Shown here piece after piece: positions 8,943-16,865 of a stretch of 64,000 nt of DNA (the first letter of the stretch is position 1; every line of letters starts with the position of its first letter). Both the position numbers and the translations under genes were made by a program. The notes under the pieces were generated by a model, which did not search any database, was not told where the DNA came from, and saw only the letters and a list, made by a program, of their open reading frames with translations. This stretch comes from Acetobacter garciniae (lineage in GTDB: Bacteria > Pseudomonadota > Alphaproteobacteria > Acetobacterales > Acetobacteraceae), in NCBI RefSeq assembly GCF_017377735.1, contig NZ_JAFVMH010000001.1:558001-622000 (forward strand), given 5' to 3'.

Positions 8943-9887
8943 ATGACGAAGACACCAAAACGCATCATCATTACGGGCGCTGCCGGTCTGGTTGGCCAGA
9001 ATCTTGTCACCCGGCTGAAAAAACGGCCGGATCTGGAAATTGTCGGCATCGACAAGCATCCTGCCAATGTTCGCATTCTCAGGCAGCTTCACCCCGAAAT
9101 CGAGGTAATCGAAGCGGATCTGGCCAAGCCCGGTGGGTGGGAACACGCCTTTGACGCGGGTGGCACGCTTATTCTCAACCATGCCCAGATTGGCGCGCTG
9201 ACCGAGCAGCCTTTCATAGATAACAATATTACCGCCACGAAGAACGTGCTGGCGGCCGCCCAGCGCGCCGGTTTGCCCTATCTGGTGCATATCTCGTCAT
9301 CGGTCGTGGAATCCATGGCGCATGACTTTTATACCGAGAGCAAGAAGGTGCAGGAAAAGCTGGTGCTGGACAGCGGTATTCCGGCCTGCGTACTGCGGCC
9401 GACGCTGATGTATGGCTGGTTCGACCGCAAGCATCTGGGCTGGCTTGCGCGCTTCATGCACAAATCTCCGATTTTCCCCATTCCGGGGAGCGGCAAGTAT
9501 ATCCGCCAGCCCCTGTATGCGGGGGATTTGTGCAATATCATCATATCGGCAGCCGATACCCCGCGCCCGAACACGATTTACAATATTTCAGGGCGGGAAA
9601 AGGTCTATTACATCGACCTGATCCGTGCGGTGAAGAAAGCATCCCGTGCGAAGGCAATGATCGTGCGCATACCGTACGGGGTTTTCTATGCGCTGATGGC
9701 CGCTTATGCGCTGGTAGACAAAAACCCGCCTTTCACAACCCAGCAGCTAAAAGCGCTGGTGACACCGGATGAATTCGACATCATCGACTGGCCGGGCATA
9801 TTCGGGGTCCAGCCCCATACGCTTGTCGATGCGCTGGAAGAGACATTCCAGGATCCCGTCTATTCGCACGTCAAGCTGGAGTTCTAG
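8943..9887 (+). CDS. NAD-dependent epimerase/dehydratase family protein of the glycan operon
   Basis: The 314-residue extended SDR has the Rossmann motif GAAGLVG (residues 11-17), a serine motif HISSSVVES and YTESK as the Tyr-x-x-x-Lys pair. Such enzymes epimerise, dehydrate or reduce sugars attached to nucleotides or lipids. Its substrate cannot be read from sequence. It lies 15 bases after the DprE2-like gene and 3 bases before the next flavoprotein gene, so it belongs to the same transcript. It may modify the lipid-linked pentose further or make a second sugar; this is inference from position. Confidence 0.8.
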   Translation: MTKTPKRIIITGAAGLVGQNLVTRLKKRPDLEIVGIDKHPANVRILRQLHPEIEVIEADLAKPGGWEHAFDAGGTLILNHAQIGALTEQPFIDNNITATKNVLAAAQRAGLPYLVHISSSVVESMAHDFYTESKKVQEKLVLDSGIPACVLRPTLMYGWFDRKHLGWLARFMHKSPIFPIPGSGKYIRQPLYAGDLCNIIISAADTPRPNTIYNISGREKVYYIDLIRAVKKASRAKAMIVRIPYGVFYALMAAYALVDKNPPFTTQQLKALVTPDEFDIIDWPGIFGVQPHTLVDALEETFQDPVYSHVKLEF

Positions 9888-9890
9888 GAA

Positions 9891-11168
9891 ATGGCCAAAG
9901 TTGCGGTGATCGGTGCGGGCGCCATGGGGCTTGCAGCCGCCTATCATGCCCTTAAGGCAGGGCATGACGTGACCCTGTATGAAAGCGATACGGTAGCAGG
10001 GGGCATGGCCGCGCATTTCGATTTCGACGGCCTGTCGATCGAACGTTTTTACCATTTTGTCTGCAAGGCGGACCAACCGCTCTTCGACCTGATGGCGGAA
10101 CTGGGCATTGGCCACAAGCTCTGCTGGCGCAATACATCCATGGGGTATTACATTGCCGGGCGACATTATCGGTGGGGTACCCCGTGGGCGCTGCTGACAT
10201 TTCCGCTCCTTTCCCTGCGGGGCAAACTTGGCTACGGGTTTCAGGCATTCTTGCAGACAAAGCGGAAGCATTTCGATGATCTGGACCGGGTCAATGCGGG
10301 GGACTGGTTCATCAAATGGGGTGGGCGCCGGACCTATGACGTTCTGTGGAAACGCCTGCTGGAACTGAAGTTCTTTGAATATGCCAATGATATTTCAGCG
10401 GCATGGATGGCGACGCGCATCAAGCGTATCGGAACGTCGCGGGCGTCGCTCTTCCAGGAACAGCTTGGTGTTATCGAAGGCGGATCGCAGACCCTGGTCG
10501 ATGCGCTTGTGGCAGCGATCAGGAGGCTGGGGGGCACCATCCGGCTGGGCGAGCCTGTGCGCGAAATCGTGGCGGCAGGGGGCCGTGTTACGGGCGTGCG
10601 CACGGACAAGAACACCAGTGATTATGAGCGTGTCATCTCCACTGTGCCAACACCTCTTGTTTCGGCCATGGTGCCGGCCCTGCCCGATGCGTCCAAAAAA
10701 GCTTATGACGCCATACGCAATATTGGCGTCGTGTGTGTGCTCCTGAAACTGAAAAAGCCGGTTACGGACCATTTCTGGTTGAATATCAACGACCAGCGTA
10801 TTGATATTCCGGGCATTGTCGAATTTTCAAACCTCCGGTATTTATCCGATACAGTCGTCTATGTGCCCTATTACATGCCGCAGACGCATCCAAAGTTTAC
10901 CCAGTCGGATGATTTCTTTGTCAAGGAAGCCATGGGCTACCTGACGGAAGTCAATCCCGCCTTGACGCGGGAGGATCTGCTTGCGTCGCATGTTGGCAGG
11001 CTGTCCTATGCCCAGCCGGTTTGCGAACCTGGCTTTTCCGCCAAAATTCCGCCTGTCCAGACCCCGATCGCGGGATTGCAGGTGGCTGACACCTGTTATT
11101 ATTACCCAGAAGATCGCGGTATTTCCGAAAGCGTACGCTTCGCGAAAATCATGGTCGATGCTTTGTAA
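9891..11168 (+). CDS. FAD/NAD(P)-dependent oxidoreductase of the amine-oxidase/HemY/UDP-galactopyranose-mutase superfamily
   Basis: The 425-residue product starts with the dinucleotide-binding motif VAVIGAGAMGLAAAYHALKAGHDVTLYE, followed by the GG motif (DTVAGGMAAHF) typical of protoporphyrinogen-oxidase-like flavoproteins. A second FAD motif is near the end (ADTCYYYPEDRGISESV). It has no signal peptide. It is the last gene of the tightly spaced operon begun at 5393 (three-base gap from the epimerase gene). The superfamily includes UDP-galactopyranose mutase and carotenoid desaturases, so a furanose-forming or desaturating step is possible. No specific reaction can be assigned. Confidence 0.75.
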   Translation: MAKVAVIGAGAMGLAAAYHALKAGHDVTLYESDTVAGGMAAHFDFDGLSIERFYHFVCKADQPLFDLMAELGIGHKLCWRNTSMGYYIAGRHYRWGTPWALLTFPLLSLRGKLGYGFQAFLQTKRKHFDDLDRVNAGDWFIKWGGRRTYDVLWKRLLELKFFEYANDISAAWMATRIKRIGTSRASLFQEQLGVIEGGSQTLVDALVAAIRRLGGTIRLGEPVREIVAAGGRVTGVRTDKNTSDYERVISTVPTPLVSAMVPALPDASKKAYDAIRNIGVVCVLLKLKKPVTDHFWLNINDQRIDIPGIVEFSNLRYLSDTVVYVPYYMPQTHPKFTQSDDFFVKEAMGYLTEVNPALTREDLLASHVGRLSYAQPVCEPGFSAKIPPVQTPIAGLQVADTCYYYPEDRGISESVRFAKIMVDAL

Positions 11169-11491
11169 AAAAGCCGTTGGGGGAGGAGCATATTGGAAGC
11201 CGTTTTAAAAGCCTGCATCTGAAATACCCCGTCAGACTATAAAAGTTTTTTGTGAAGCTTTTTTAAAAAAGCTTCACAAAACGTCGCTTTTTTAAAAAAG
11301 GCGACGCCTTAAAATGTTTACTTTTTTTTATCAACGGTTTCTTGGAACAGTCTCTTAAATAATTCTGTTTCATCCAGACTGGGACAAGACTGGCGGTGAA
11401 GCATCCCTATCGATGCCGGACCTGCACTTCCACTCCCAGTCTGTCGAATGCGCGATAAGAGATGTTTGAATAAGCGGGAAGAAGTACTACC
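11169..11491. other. Intergenic region between the flavoprotein and gtrA-like genes
   Basis: This 323-base gap holds the two palindromes at 11248-11305, then 180 bases of moderate GC without a supported gene. A Shine-Dalgarno-like GGGAAGAAG lies just before the GtrA start. No clear promoter could be assigned. Confidence 0.5.
11248..11305. repeat. Pair of adjacent palindromes with the shared core TTTTTTAAAAAA
   Basis: Positions 11248-11281 form a perfect 34-base palindrome (arms TTTTGTGAAGC and GCTTCACAAAA around TTTTTTAAAAAA). Positions 11283-11305 form a second, imperfect one: GTCGC and GCGAC around the same core with one extra G. They follow the flavoprotein gene by 80 bases and could terminate transcription in both directions. 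The repeated core suggests a dispersed intergenic repeat; copies elsewhere in the genome cannot be checked here. Confidence 0.7.
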
Positions 11492-11896
11492 ATGATGTTT
11501 CTTCGGTTTCTGGTAACAGGGGGGATCGCGGCTGGCGTTAACATCGGCAGCCGCTATTTCTTCAACTGCTTTGTCCCGTTCGGCTGGTCTGTCGTGCTCG
11601 CCTATCTGGTGGGGATGCTGACGGCTTATAGTCTTGCGCGTCTTTTTGTGTTTTCGCCGTCCGATCGCGGGGTCGCATCGGAACTGGGGCGCTTCGTGCT
11701 TGTGAATCTTGTCGCCCTGGTCATTGTATGGGGAACAACCATGGGGCTGGCATTCGTCGTGTTTCCGGCCCTCAATTTTACATGGCATGCCGAAGATATT
11801 GCTCATTTTATAGGCGTATTGTCACCGGCGGTGCCGAGTTTCATTGGGCACAAATATTTTTCTTTCAAAAGTAAAGTCTCTTTTGCTGAAAAATAA
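11492..11896 (+). CDS. GtrA-family membrane protein (candidate polyprenyl-phosphate-sugar flippase subunit)
   Basis: The 134-residue protein has four predicted membrane helices and GtrA hallmarks: FLRFLVTGGIAAGVNIGSRYFF at the N-terminus, YLVGMLTAYSLARLFVF in the middle and FIGHKYFSFK at the end. GtrA proteins are proposed to flip undecaprenyl-phosphate-linked sugars. In Mycobacterium the GtrA homologue Rv3789 sits next to dprE1/dprE2 and has been linked to decaprenylphosphoryl-arabinose. The same association here supports a role in delivering the lipid-linked pentose. The start has GGGAAGAAG upstream. Confidence 0.88.
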   Translation: MMFLRFLVTGGIAAGVNIGSRYFFNCFVPFGWSVVLAYLVGMLTAYSLARLFVFSPSDRGVASELGRFVLVNLVALVIVWGTTMGLAFVVFPALNFTWHAEDIAHFIGVLSPAVPSFIGHKYFSFKSKVSFAEK

Positions 11897-11989
11897 GAGT
11901 AGAAATTGTCATTCTGTCTCTCGTATCGTTCATGGGCCAAGCCGTGGTTCAGCCGGAATGGGATTGGATCTCACAATAAGGAAGTCGCA

Positions 11990-13408
11990 ATGGAGCGCGT
12001 GATTGGAAAAAAAAATGAATATAGAGGCTTTCTGTCGATTATATTTACAGTCATTTCTATAATAATCGTTATTTTTCCTAATTTCATTGCCTTGTCGACT
12101 GATGAACTGGCCATACAATCCCATTCCGATCCTCTTGCTGTTCTCATGCTGGATCAGGCATCCAATGGCCGCTATACGTTTGCGGCGATCTTGAAATTCC
12201 TGAGTGTCTTTCATGTTCACTATGAAGAATATATCGTTATATCGTCGGCTTTTCTTGTTTTCTCGTTAGTCCTGCTGCTGCAGTTTCTTGCGGATTATGT
12301 AAAATTCGACGAAACGGAAAGAGTCTGCTTTTCGGTATTGTTTGTGTTTTTTCCTTTGAACTTGGACGTCTATCAATTCAAAGAAGCGTATTTATCTTAT
12401 GCGGTGTCATTTTTGTTTTTGGCCTTATATTTTAAGGTATTTTCGGTCGAGATCCAATCGAAATGGAAATTTCTTCTGGGCAGTGTCTGCCTTTTAGTCT
12501 CTTTTGGGTCCTATCAAATTAGCATTATTCTGGCATTGATGGCTTTCTTGATAAAGGTAACCAATTCTGGAAATGAAGAAATTACTTATAAAGATGTATA
12601 TCCTATTTTAGTCGCATCGATTTTATATAGTGTCGTGAATGCTCTTTTGAAAAAATGTCATGTTCCGGGTTTCGAGATGTATCCGGCCCGAGAGCAGGGG
12701 CTTCGGTTCGTGTCCGGGAATTTGTGGAATTATGCCAATGCGAGCGCAGATATTTTTATTGCGGGGCATGGCTGTTATTATCCGTTGATATTGAACAGTG
12801 CAAAGCTGATTTTTCTGTTTTCCTTTGTGGTCTTTATATTGAATTTCCGGACTATGGGAGCAGCTTTATTTGTTGTGGCCGCCGTTGTCCTGGCCGCCAA
12901 TCCTTTGAATCTGATGATCAAGGGCTGGTGGCCCTCGGCCCGCAGTATTTCTGCGATCGCCTTTTCCTTGCCGTATATTATGGTGAAGAATTTGAACGTT
13001 CTCTTCAGGAACATGACGAACGCATCCAGATTTTTATTTTGTGCCTTCTTTTCGATTTTTTTCTTTACAGATATGTGGGCCGAATCAAACCGGGTTATCC
13101 AAAGCTATTTTGATATAAGTCGCGTTAATTCCATTATCTCAAGCATTTATGCGGAAGATGAAAATTATTCCGATAAAATAATACTATATATTCAGCCGGA
13201 CTATGCAAAAAACAATTACATCGCGCATTCTACTTACGATTATGGCACCGGCCTTTTGCAAACGCCCTGGTCCGCGACAGCAGTATTCAATTTTCTCTCC
13301 CAGGGGAAAATAGAAGCGCATATCGATGAAAGTCATTTTTGTGAGATGAATTCAAAAAAGAAATTCATAAACAAAGGAAGGGATAATGCATTTTACTTAT
13401 GTTTTTGA
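11990..13408 (+). CDS. Polytopic GT-C/GtrII-like glycosyltransferase, AT-rich
   Basis: This is a 472-residue protein with about 10-12 hydrophobic helices and a soluble C-terminal part (after about residue 390). The first periplasmic loop carries STDELAIQ followed by SNGRYTF, resembling acidic-residue loops of GtrII-type enzymes that take sugar from a polyprenyl phosphate. ATG 11990 has AAGGAAG nine bases upstream; a frame 28 codons longer upstream lacks one. Base composition is clearly AT-richer than all neighbours (many ATT/TTT/AAA codons), a sign of recent transfer or fast-evolving surface-glycan genes. Best guess: it moves the lipid-linked sugar onto a cell-surface acceptor; donor and acceptor are unknown. 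Confidence 0.65.
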   Translation: MERVIGKKNEYRGFLSIIFTVISIIIVIFPNFIALSTDELAIQSHSDPLAVLMLDQASNGRYTFAAILKFLSVFHVHYEEYIVISSAFLVFSLVLLLQFLADYVKFDETERVCFSVLFVFFPLNLDVYQFKEAYLSYAVSFLFLALYFKVFSVEIQSKWKFLLGSVCLLVSFGSYQISIILALMAFLIKVTNSGNEEITYKDVYPILVASILYSVVNALLKKCHVPGFEMYPAREQGLRFVSGNLWNYANASADIFIAGHGCYYPLILNSAKLIFLFSFVVFILNFRTMGAALFVVAAVVLAANPLNLMIKGWWPSARSISAIAFSLPYIMVKNLNVLFRNMTNASRFLFCAFFSIFFFTDMWAESNRVIQSYFDISRVNSIISSIYAEDENYSDKIILYIQPDYAKNNYIAHSTYDYGTGLLQTPWSATAVFNFLSQGKIEAHIDESHFCEMNSKKKFINKGRDNAFYLCF

Positions 13409-13871
13409 TGTCTGTGCAGGAATATGGTTTTCGGGGCTCGGTCGGAATTATATGGGACAACACTGTCGCGCGATAGAACGCCCGTGACGACGCCGATCAG
13501 GACCGGGTGACACGTAACTGTGCCATTCAGAGTTACGGACGCCCGAGGCGGGTTGGCATCTTCGGTCTATGGTCCCCGTCTCGCGTGGGTGACCTTGCCG
13601 TACCTCCCATTTTCCCCGGTTTCGGCCAAGGACTTTAAAGGCGCGGCATCAGCAGCAAAGTTGTGGTCCTGCGCTTCTTGGTCCGCTCAGGTGGGTGTGG
13701 TTCATCTCGCAGCGATCTCAGCCATTCTGTTTTTCGGTTTGATTGGCAGGATAGAATGCGGGGAAGCGGTGTAAAATTATAAAGCGCCGAATTTTCGTGC
13801 CGTATAAACGTCAAAGGGGGCCACATGGGGCCCCCTTTGGTTCTGTCCGGCTTGTTTGAACCGGGCAGGGA
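13409..13871. other. Unassigned region between the glycosyltransferase and icd
   Basis: This is 463 bases. Short open frames exist on both strands (for example 13520-13774 +), but none has a convincing ribosome-binding site or family resemblance. Composition returns towards the genome average here. The only recognised element is the hairpin at 13812-13839. It may be a decayed remnant at the edge of the acquired segment. Confidence 0.4.
13812..13839 (-). terminator. Strong hairpin downstream of icd
   Basis: CAAAGGGGGCC (13812-13822) pairs perfectly with GGCCCCCTTTG (13829-13839) around a six-base loop. It lies 33 bases beyond the icd stop on the minus strand; the T-tract after it is weak (ACGTTTATA). 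Confidence 0.6.
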
Positions 13872-14903
13872 TCAGACCAGAGCCTGTTTCAGCGCGGCTG
13901 TCAGGTCCTTGGTTCCGGCGTTGCCGCCCAGATCCTTGGTGCGGACCGAACCCTTGGTAATGACCTTGTCGATCGCAGAATCGATGCGGTCGGCCAGGTC
14001 GCCACGGCCGACATGGCGCAGCATCATCACCGCTGCCAGCAGCAGGGCCAGCGGGTTGGCAATGCCCTTGCCCGCAATGTCAGGGGCCGAGCCATGGACG
14101 GCTTCGAACACGGCGGCTTTTTCACCGATATTCGCACCCGGGGCCATGCCCAGACCGCCAACCAGACCGGCCGTCAGGTCGGACAGGATGTCACCGAACA
14201 GGTTGGTGGTGACAATCACGTCGAACTGCCAGGGGTTGATGACCAACTGCATGGCGCAGGCATCCACGATCCGTTCGTTGAACGCGATGCGGCCCTTGTA
14301 TTCCTCGGCAACCTTGCGGCCTTCTTCAAGGAACAGGCCCGTCAGCAGCTTGAGGATATTCGCCTTGTGAACGATGGTCACCGTCTTGCGGTTGTTCTTG
14401 AGCGCATATTCAAAAGCGTATTTGACAATGCGGCGGCATTCGGCGCGCGAGGTAAAACCGGAGCTCAGCGCAATTCCCTTGGGGTCTTCACCCACGGGAA
14501 TGTAATGCTCCATCGCCGCGTAGTACCCTTCCAGGTTTTCGCGGAAAAGAACCAGGTCGATATCGTCGAACTTGCCGCCGGGCACGATGGTCTTGGTGGG
14601 GCGCAGGTTCGCGAACAGGCCAAATTCCTGGCGCAGCGTCACGTTAATGGATTTGAAGCCGCCACCAACAGGCGTGGTCAAAGGACCTTTGAGGGCGAGA
14701 CCAGTACGGCGAATGCTTTCAATGGTTTGCTTGGGCAGCGGGTCGTTTACCGCGTCTACGCCTGCCATGCCGGCCAGCTGCGGGTCCCATGCGAACGGGG
14801 CGGAAACGGTATCCAGAATTTCGGTGACCGATTCAACAATCTCGGGACCGATGCCATCGCCGGCGATAAGCGTGGCGGGAATGGTCTTGCTATCTGCTGT
14901 CAT
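13872..14903 (-). CDS. icd: Isocitrate dehydrogenase, NAD-dependent type (isocitrate/isopropylmalate dehydrogenase family)
   Basis: The 343-residue beta-decarboxylating dehydrogenase has substrate-binding residues in SINVTLRQEFGLFANLRPT (Ser, Asn, three Arg), the metal-binding TTNLFGDILSD and the cofactor loop HGSAPDIAGKGIANP. The Asp-Ile in that loop is of the NAD type rather than the Lys-Tyr of NADP enzymes. It converts isocitrate to 2-oxoglutarate in the TCA cycle. ATG 14903 is chosen because AAAGGGAG precedes it by eight bases; the frame extends 22 codons further without a site. It is monocistronic. Isopropylmalate dehydrogenase is the main alternative, but the arginine spacing favours isocitrate. 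Confidence 0.85.
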   Translation of the reverse strand: MTADSKTIPATLIAGDGIGPEIVESVTEILDTVSAPFAWDPQLAGMAGVDAVNDPLPKQTIESIRRTGLALKGPLTTPVGGGFKSINVTLRQEFGLFANLRPTKTIVPGGKFDDIDLVLFRENLEGYYAAMEHYIPVGEDPKGIALSSGFTSRAECRRIVKYAFEYALKNNRKTVTIVHKANILKLLTGLFLEEGRKVAEEYKGRIAFNERIVDACAMQLVINPWQFDVIVTTNLFGDILSDLTAGLVGGLGMAPGANIGEKAAVFEAVHGSAPDIAGKGIANPLALLLAAVMMLRHVGRGDLADRIDSAIDKVITKGSVRTKDLGGNAGTKDLTAALKQALV

Positions 14904-14999
14904 ACTGAGAAGCTCCCTTTCACTTCGCTGCCTGTTCTGCGCCTGTTTGCCCCGTGTTGCGATTCCCAATTACGTGACTGGGGGGCGTGGGCGCGTGTC

Positions 15000-16805
15000 T
15001 CACGCCATGTTGAGGGGCAGGCACGCCCCTGCAAGCCATTTTTGGGCCCCAGGCGGCAGATGCGGGCCAATAAGCTGCAATATCCGCGCATGGTAGCTAT
15101 CCAGCAGGGTGGTATCTTCGGGGCCCAGAACCGCCAGATCGATCAGCCGCCGGTCGAAAGGGGCCAGGGTCAGGGTCTCGAATTCAAGGAACTGACGGCC
15201 GGAGTCTGCGTTATGGTCCGCCTGTGCCGCAGGGGGGTGGACGGGGCGCACCAGCAGGAGCGTTTCCAGCCGGATGCCATAAGCCCCCGGTTTGTAGAAA
15301 CCCGGCTCGTTGGACAGGACCATCCCGCTTTGCAGGGCAACGGTATTCGGGCTTTTGGCGATCCGGGCCGGACCTTCATGCACGGACAGGAAACTGCCCA
15401 CCCCGTGGCCTGTGCCATGATCGTAGTCCAGCCCGGCCTGCCACAGGGCGTAACGGGCCAGCGCGTCCAGCGCGAAACCGGCCGTGCCGATGGGGAACCG
15501 CGCCTGCCCGAGCCGGATATTGCCCTTGAGCACGCGGGTGAAAACCTTTTTCAGGTCATCGGGCGGCACGCCCGGCCCGGTCCAGACCGTGCGGGTGACA
15601 TCGGTCGTGCCTTCGGGGTATTGGCCGCCGCTGTCGATCAGATAGACCTCGTTATCCTCCAGCCTGCGATCGCTTTGCCCGGTCACACGGTAATGAATGA
15701 TCGCGCCATTGGGGCCGGCCCCGGAAATGGCGGGAAAGGACTGCTCGACATAGCCCGCACCTTCGGCCCGGAACGCATCCAGCCGGCTGGCGGCCTCAAG
15801 CTCGGTCGCGTTGTGGCCGTCCGTATCCAGCCAGTGCAGGAAGCGGCAGAGCGCTATCCCGTCGCGCAGATGGGCAGTGCGCATGCCAGCCTGTTCCGTG
15901 TCGTTCTTGCAGGCCTTGGGCAGCAGGCAGGGATCTGGCGTTTCACGCACCATCGCGCCGTGGCGTTCCAGGCACTGGCCAAACCACACGGCGTTGCTCG
16001 CCGGGTCCACCCCGACGGTCCTGCCGCTCAGGCTGGCCAGAACCTGTTCCATTTCCGCCGGGTCATGGGTGCGGATATCCGGCCCCAGCCAGTCGCGCAC
16101 GGCAGGGGGTATCTTGCCCGGGGCAATGAACAGGTCGGTCGTGGCATCGGCATGGATTATGGCAAAGGCCAGTACCACCGGTGTGCAGGGAATATCCGAT
16201 CCCCGGATATTCAGCAGCCACGCGATGGAAGCACTATCGCTCAGCACGGCGGCGTCCTGCCCGGCTTCGCGCAAGGTCAGGGCGATCCGCGTGCGCTTGC
16301 TGGCCGAGCTTTCGCCTGCATGGTTCAGCGGGTGGATGAAGGCGGGACCATCGGGCAGGGCGGGGCGGTCGGTCCATAGGCTGTCGATCAGGTTGCAAGG
16401 GGTTGCGACCAGCGTCACCCCGTCCAGCGCGGCAAAGGGGCGAAGGTCCGCCTGGCTCATGATCCGTGGATCATACCCGATGCGGCTGCCCGGTTCGGCT
16501 GTTTCTGCCAGCCATGTCGCGGGTGGCGTGCGCAGGCTGTGCAGGCGTTGCCAGCACGCGCCATCCACCTGCTGGTCCAACTGGGTGGTGTAGCGGCCGT
16601 CTGAAAATACGGCTGCCTCGTTTGCCAGCACGACCGCACTGCCCGCGCTGCCGGTAAAGCCGGTCAGCCAGGCCAGGCGTTCGGCACAGGCTGGTGTGTA
16701 TTCCCCCAGGAATTCATCGCTATGGGGAATAATCAACCCGTCCAGCCTCTCCTTCGCCACAAGGGCACGCAGGGCCTGAAGCCGGGCACAGGACGCTGAT
16801 GGCAT
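15000..16805 (-). CDS. Xaa-Pro aminopeptidase (aminopeptidase P, M24B), long APP1-type
   Basis: The 601-residue protein has three domains: two creatinase-like N-terminal domains (to about residue 310) and the pita-bread catalytic domain. Metal ligands are visible as the two Asp in DSGGQYPEGTTDVTRT, His in GTGHGVGSFLSVHEGP, Glu in NEPGFYKPGAYGIRLE, and Glu in LEFETLTLAPFD. The length of about 600 matches the APP1-like group rather than the 440-residue E. coli PepP. It removes N-terminal residues preceding proline. It is third in an apparent uvrD-prmA-pepP transcript, 60 bases after prmA. Confidence 0.92.
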   Translation of the reverse strand: MPSASCARLQALRALVAKERLDGLIIPHSDEFLGEYTPACAERLAWLTGFTGSAGSAVVLANEAAVFSDGRYTTQLDQQVDGACWQRLHSLRTPPATWLAETAEPGSRIGYDPRIMSQADLRPFAALDGVTLVATPCNLIDSLWTDRPALPDGPAFIHPLNHAGESSASKRTRIALTLREAGQDAAVLSDSASIAWLLNIRGSDIPCTPVVLAFAIIHADATTDLFIAPGKIPPAVRDWLGPDIRTHDPAEMEQVLASLSGRTVGVDPASNAVWFGQCLERHGAMVRETPDPCLLPKACKNDTEQAGMRTAHLRDGIALCRFLHWLDTDGHNATELEAASRLDAFRAEGAGYVEQSFPAISGAGPNGAIIHYRVTGQSDRRLEDNEVYLIDSGGQYPEGTTDVTRTVWTGPGVPPDDLKKVFTRVLKGNIRLGQARFPIGTAGFALDALARYALWQAGLDYDHGTGHGVGSFLSVHEGPARIAKSPNTVALQSGMVLSNEPGFYKPGAYGIRLETLLLVRPVHPPAAQADHNADSGRQFLEFETLTLAPFDRRLIDLAVLGPEDTTLLDSYHARILQLIGPHLPPGAQKWLAGACLPLNMA

Positions 16806-16865
16806 GGGAAAATCTCCTGCGTGGGAAAAGCGCGGGGCGTAGGTGCGGGCGAATGGTGTTGCCCG

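Noticed and set aside
11906..11989. Longer start for the GT-C glycosyltransferase
   Set aside because: The 28 extra codons lack a ribosome-binding site, whereas ATG 11990 has AAGGAAG at proper spacing.
13520..13774. 84-codon frame between the glycosyltransferase and icd
   Set aside because: No ribosome-binding site and no recognisable sequence; kept as unassigned intergenic DNA.
14013..16379. Open frame of 788 codons on the plus strand
   Set aside because: It is antisense to icd and pepP, both clear genes; long open antisense frames are common in GC-rich DNA, and the translation is His/Gln/Arg-rich without any family motif.
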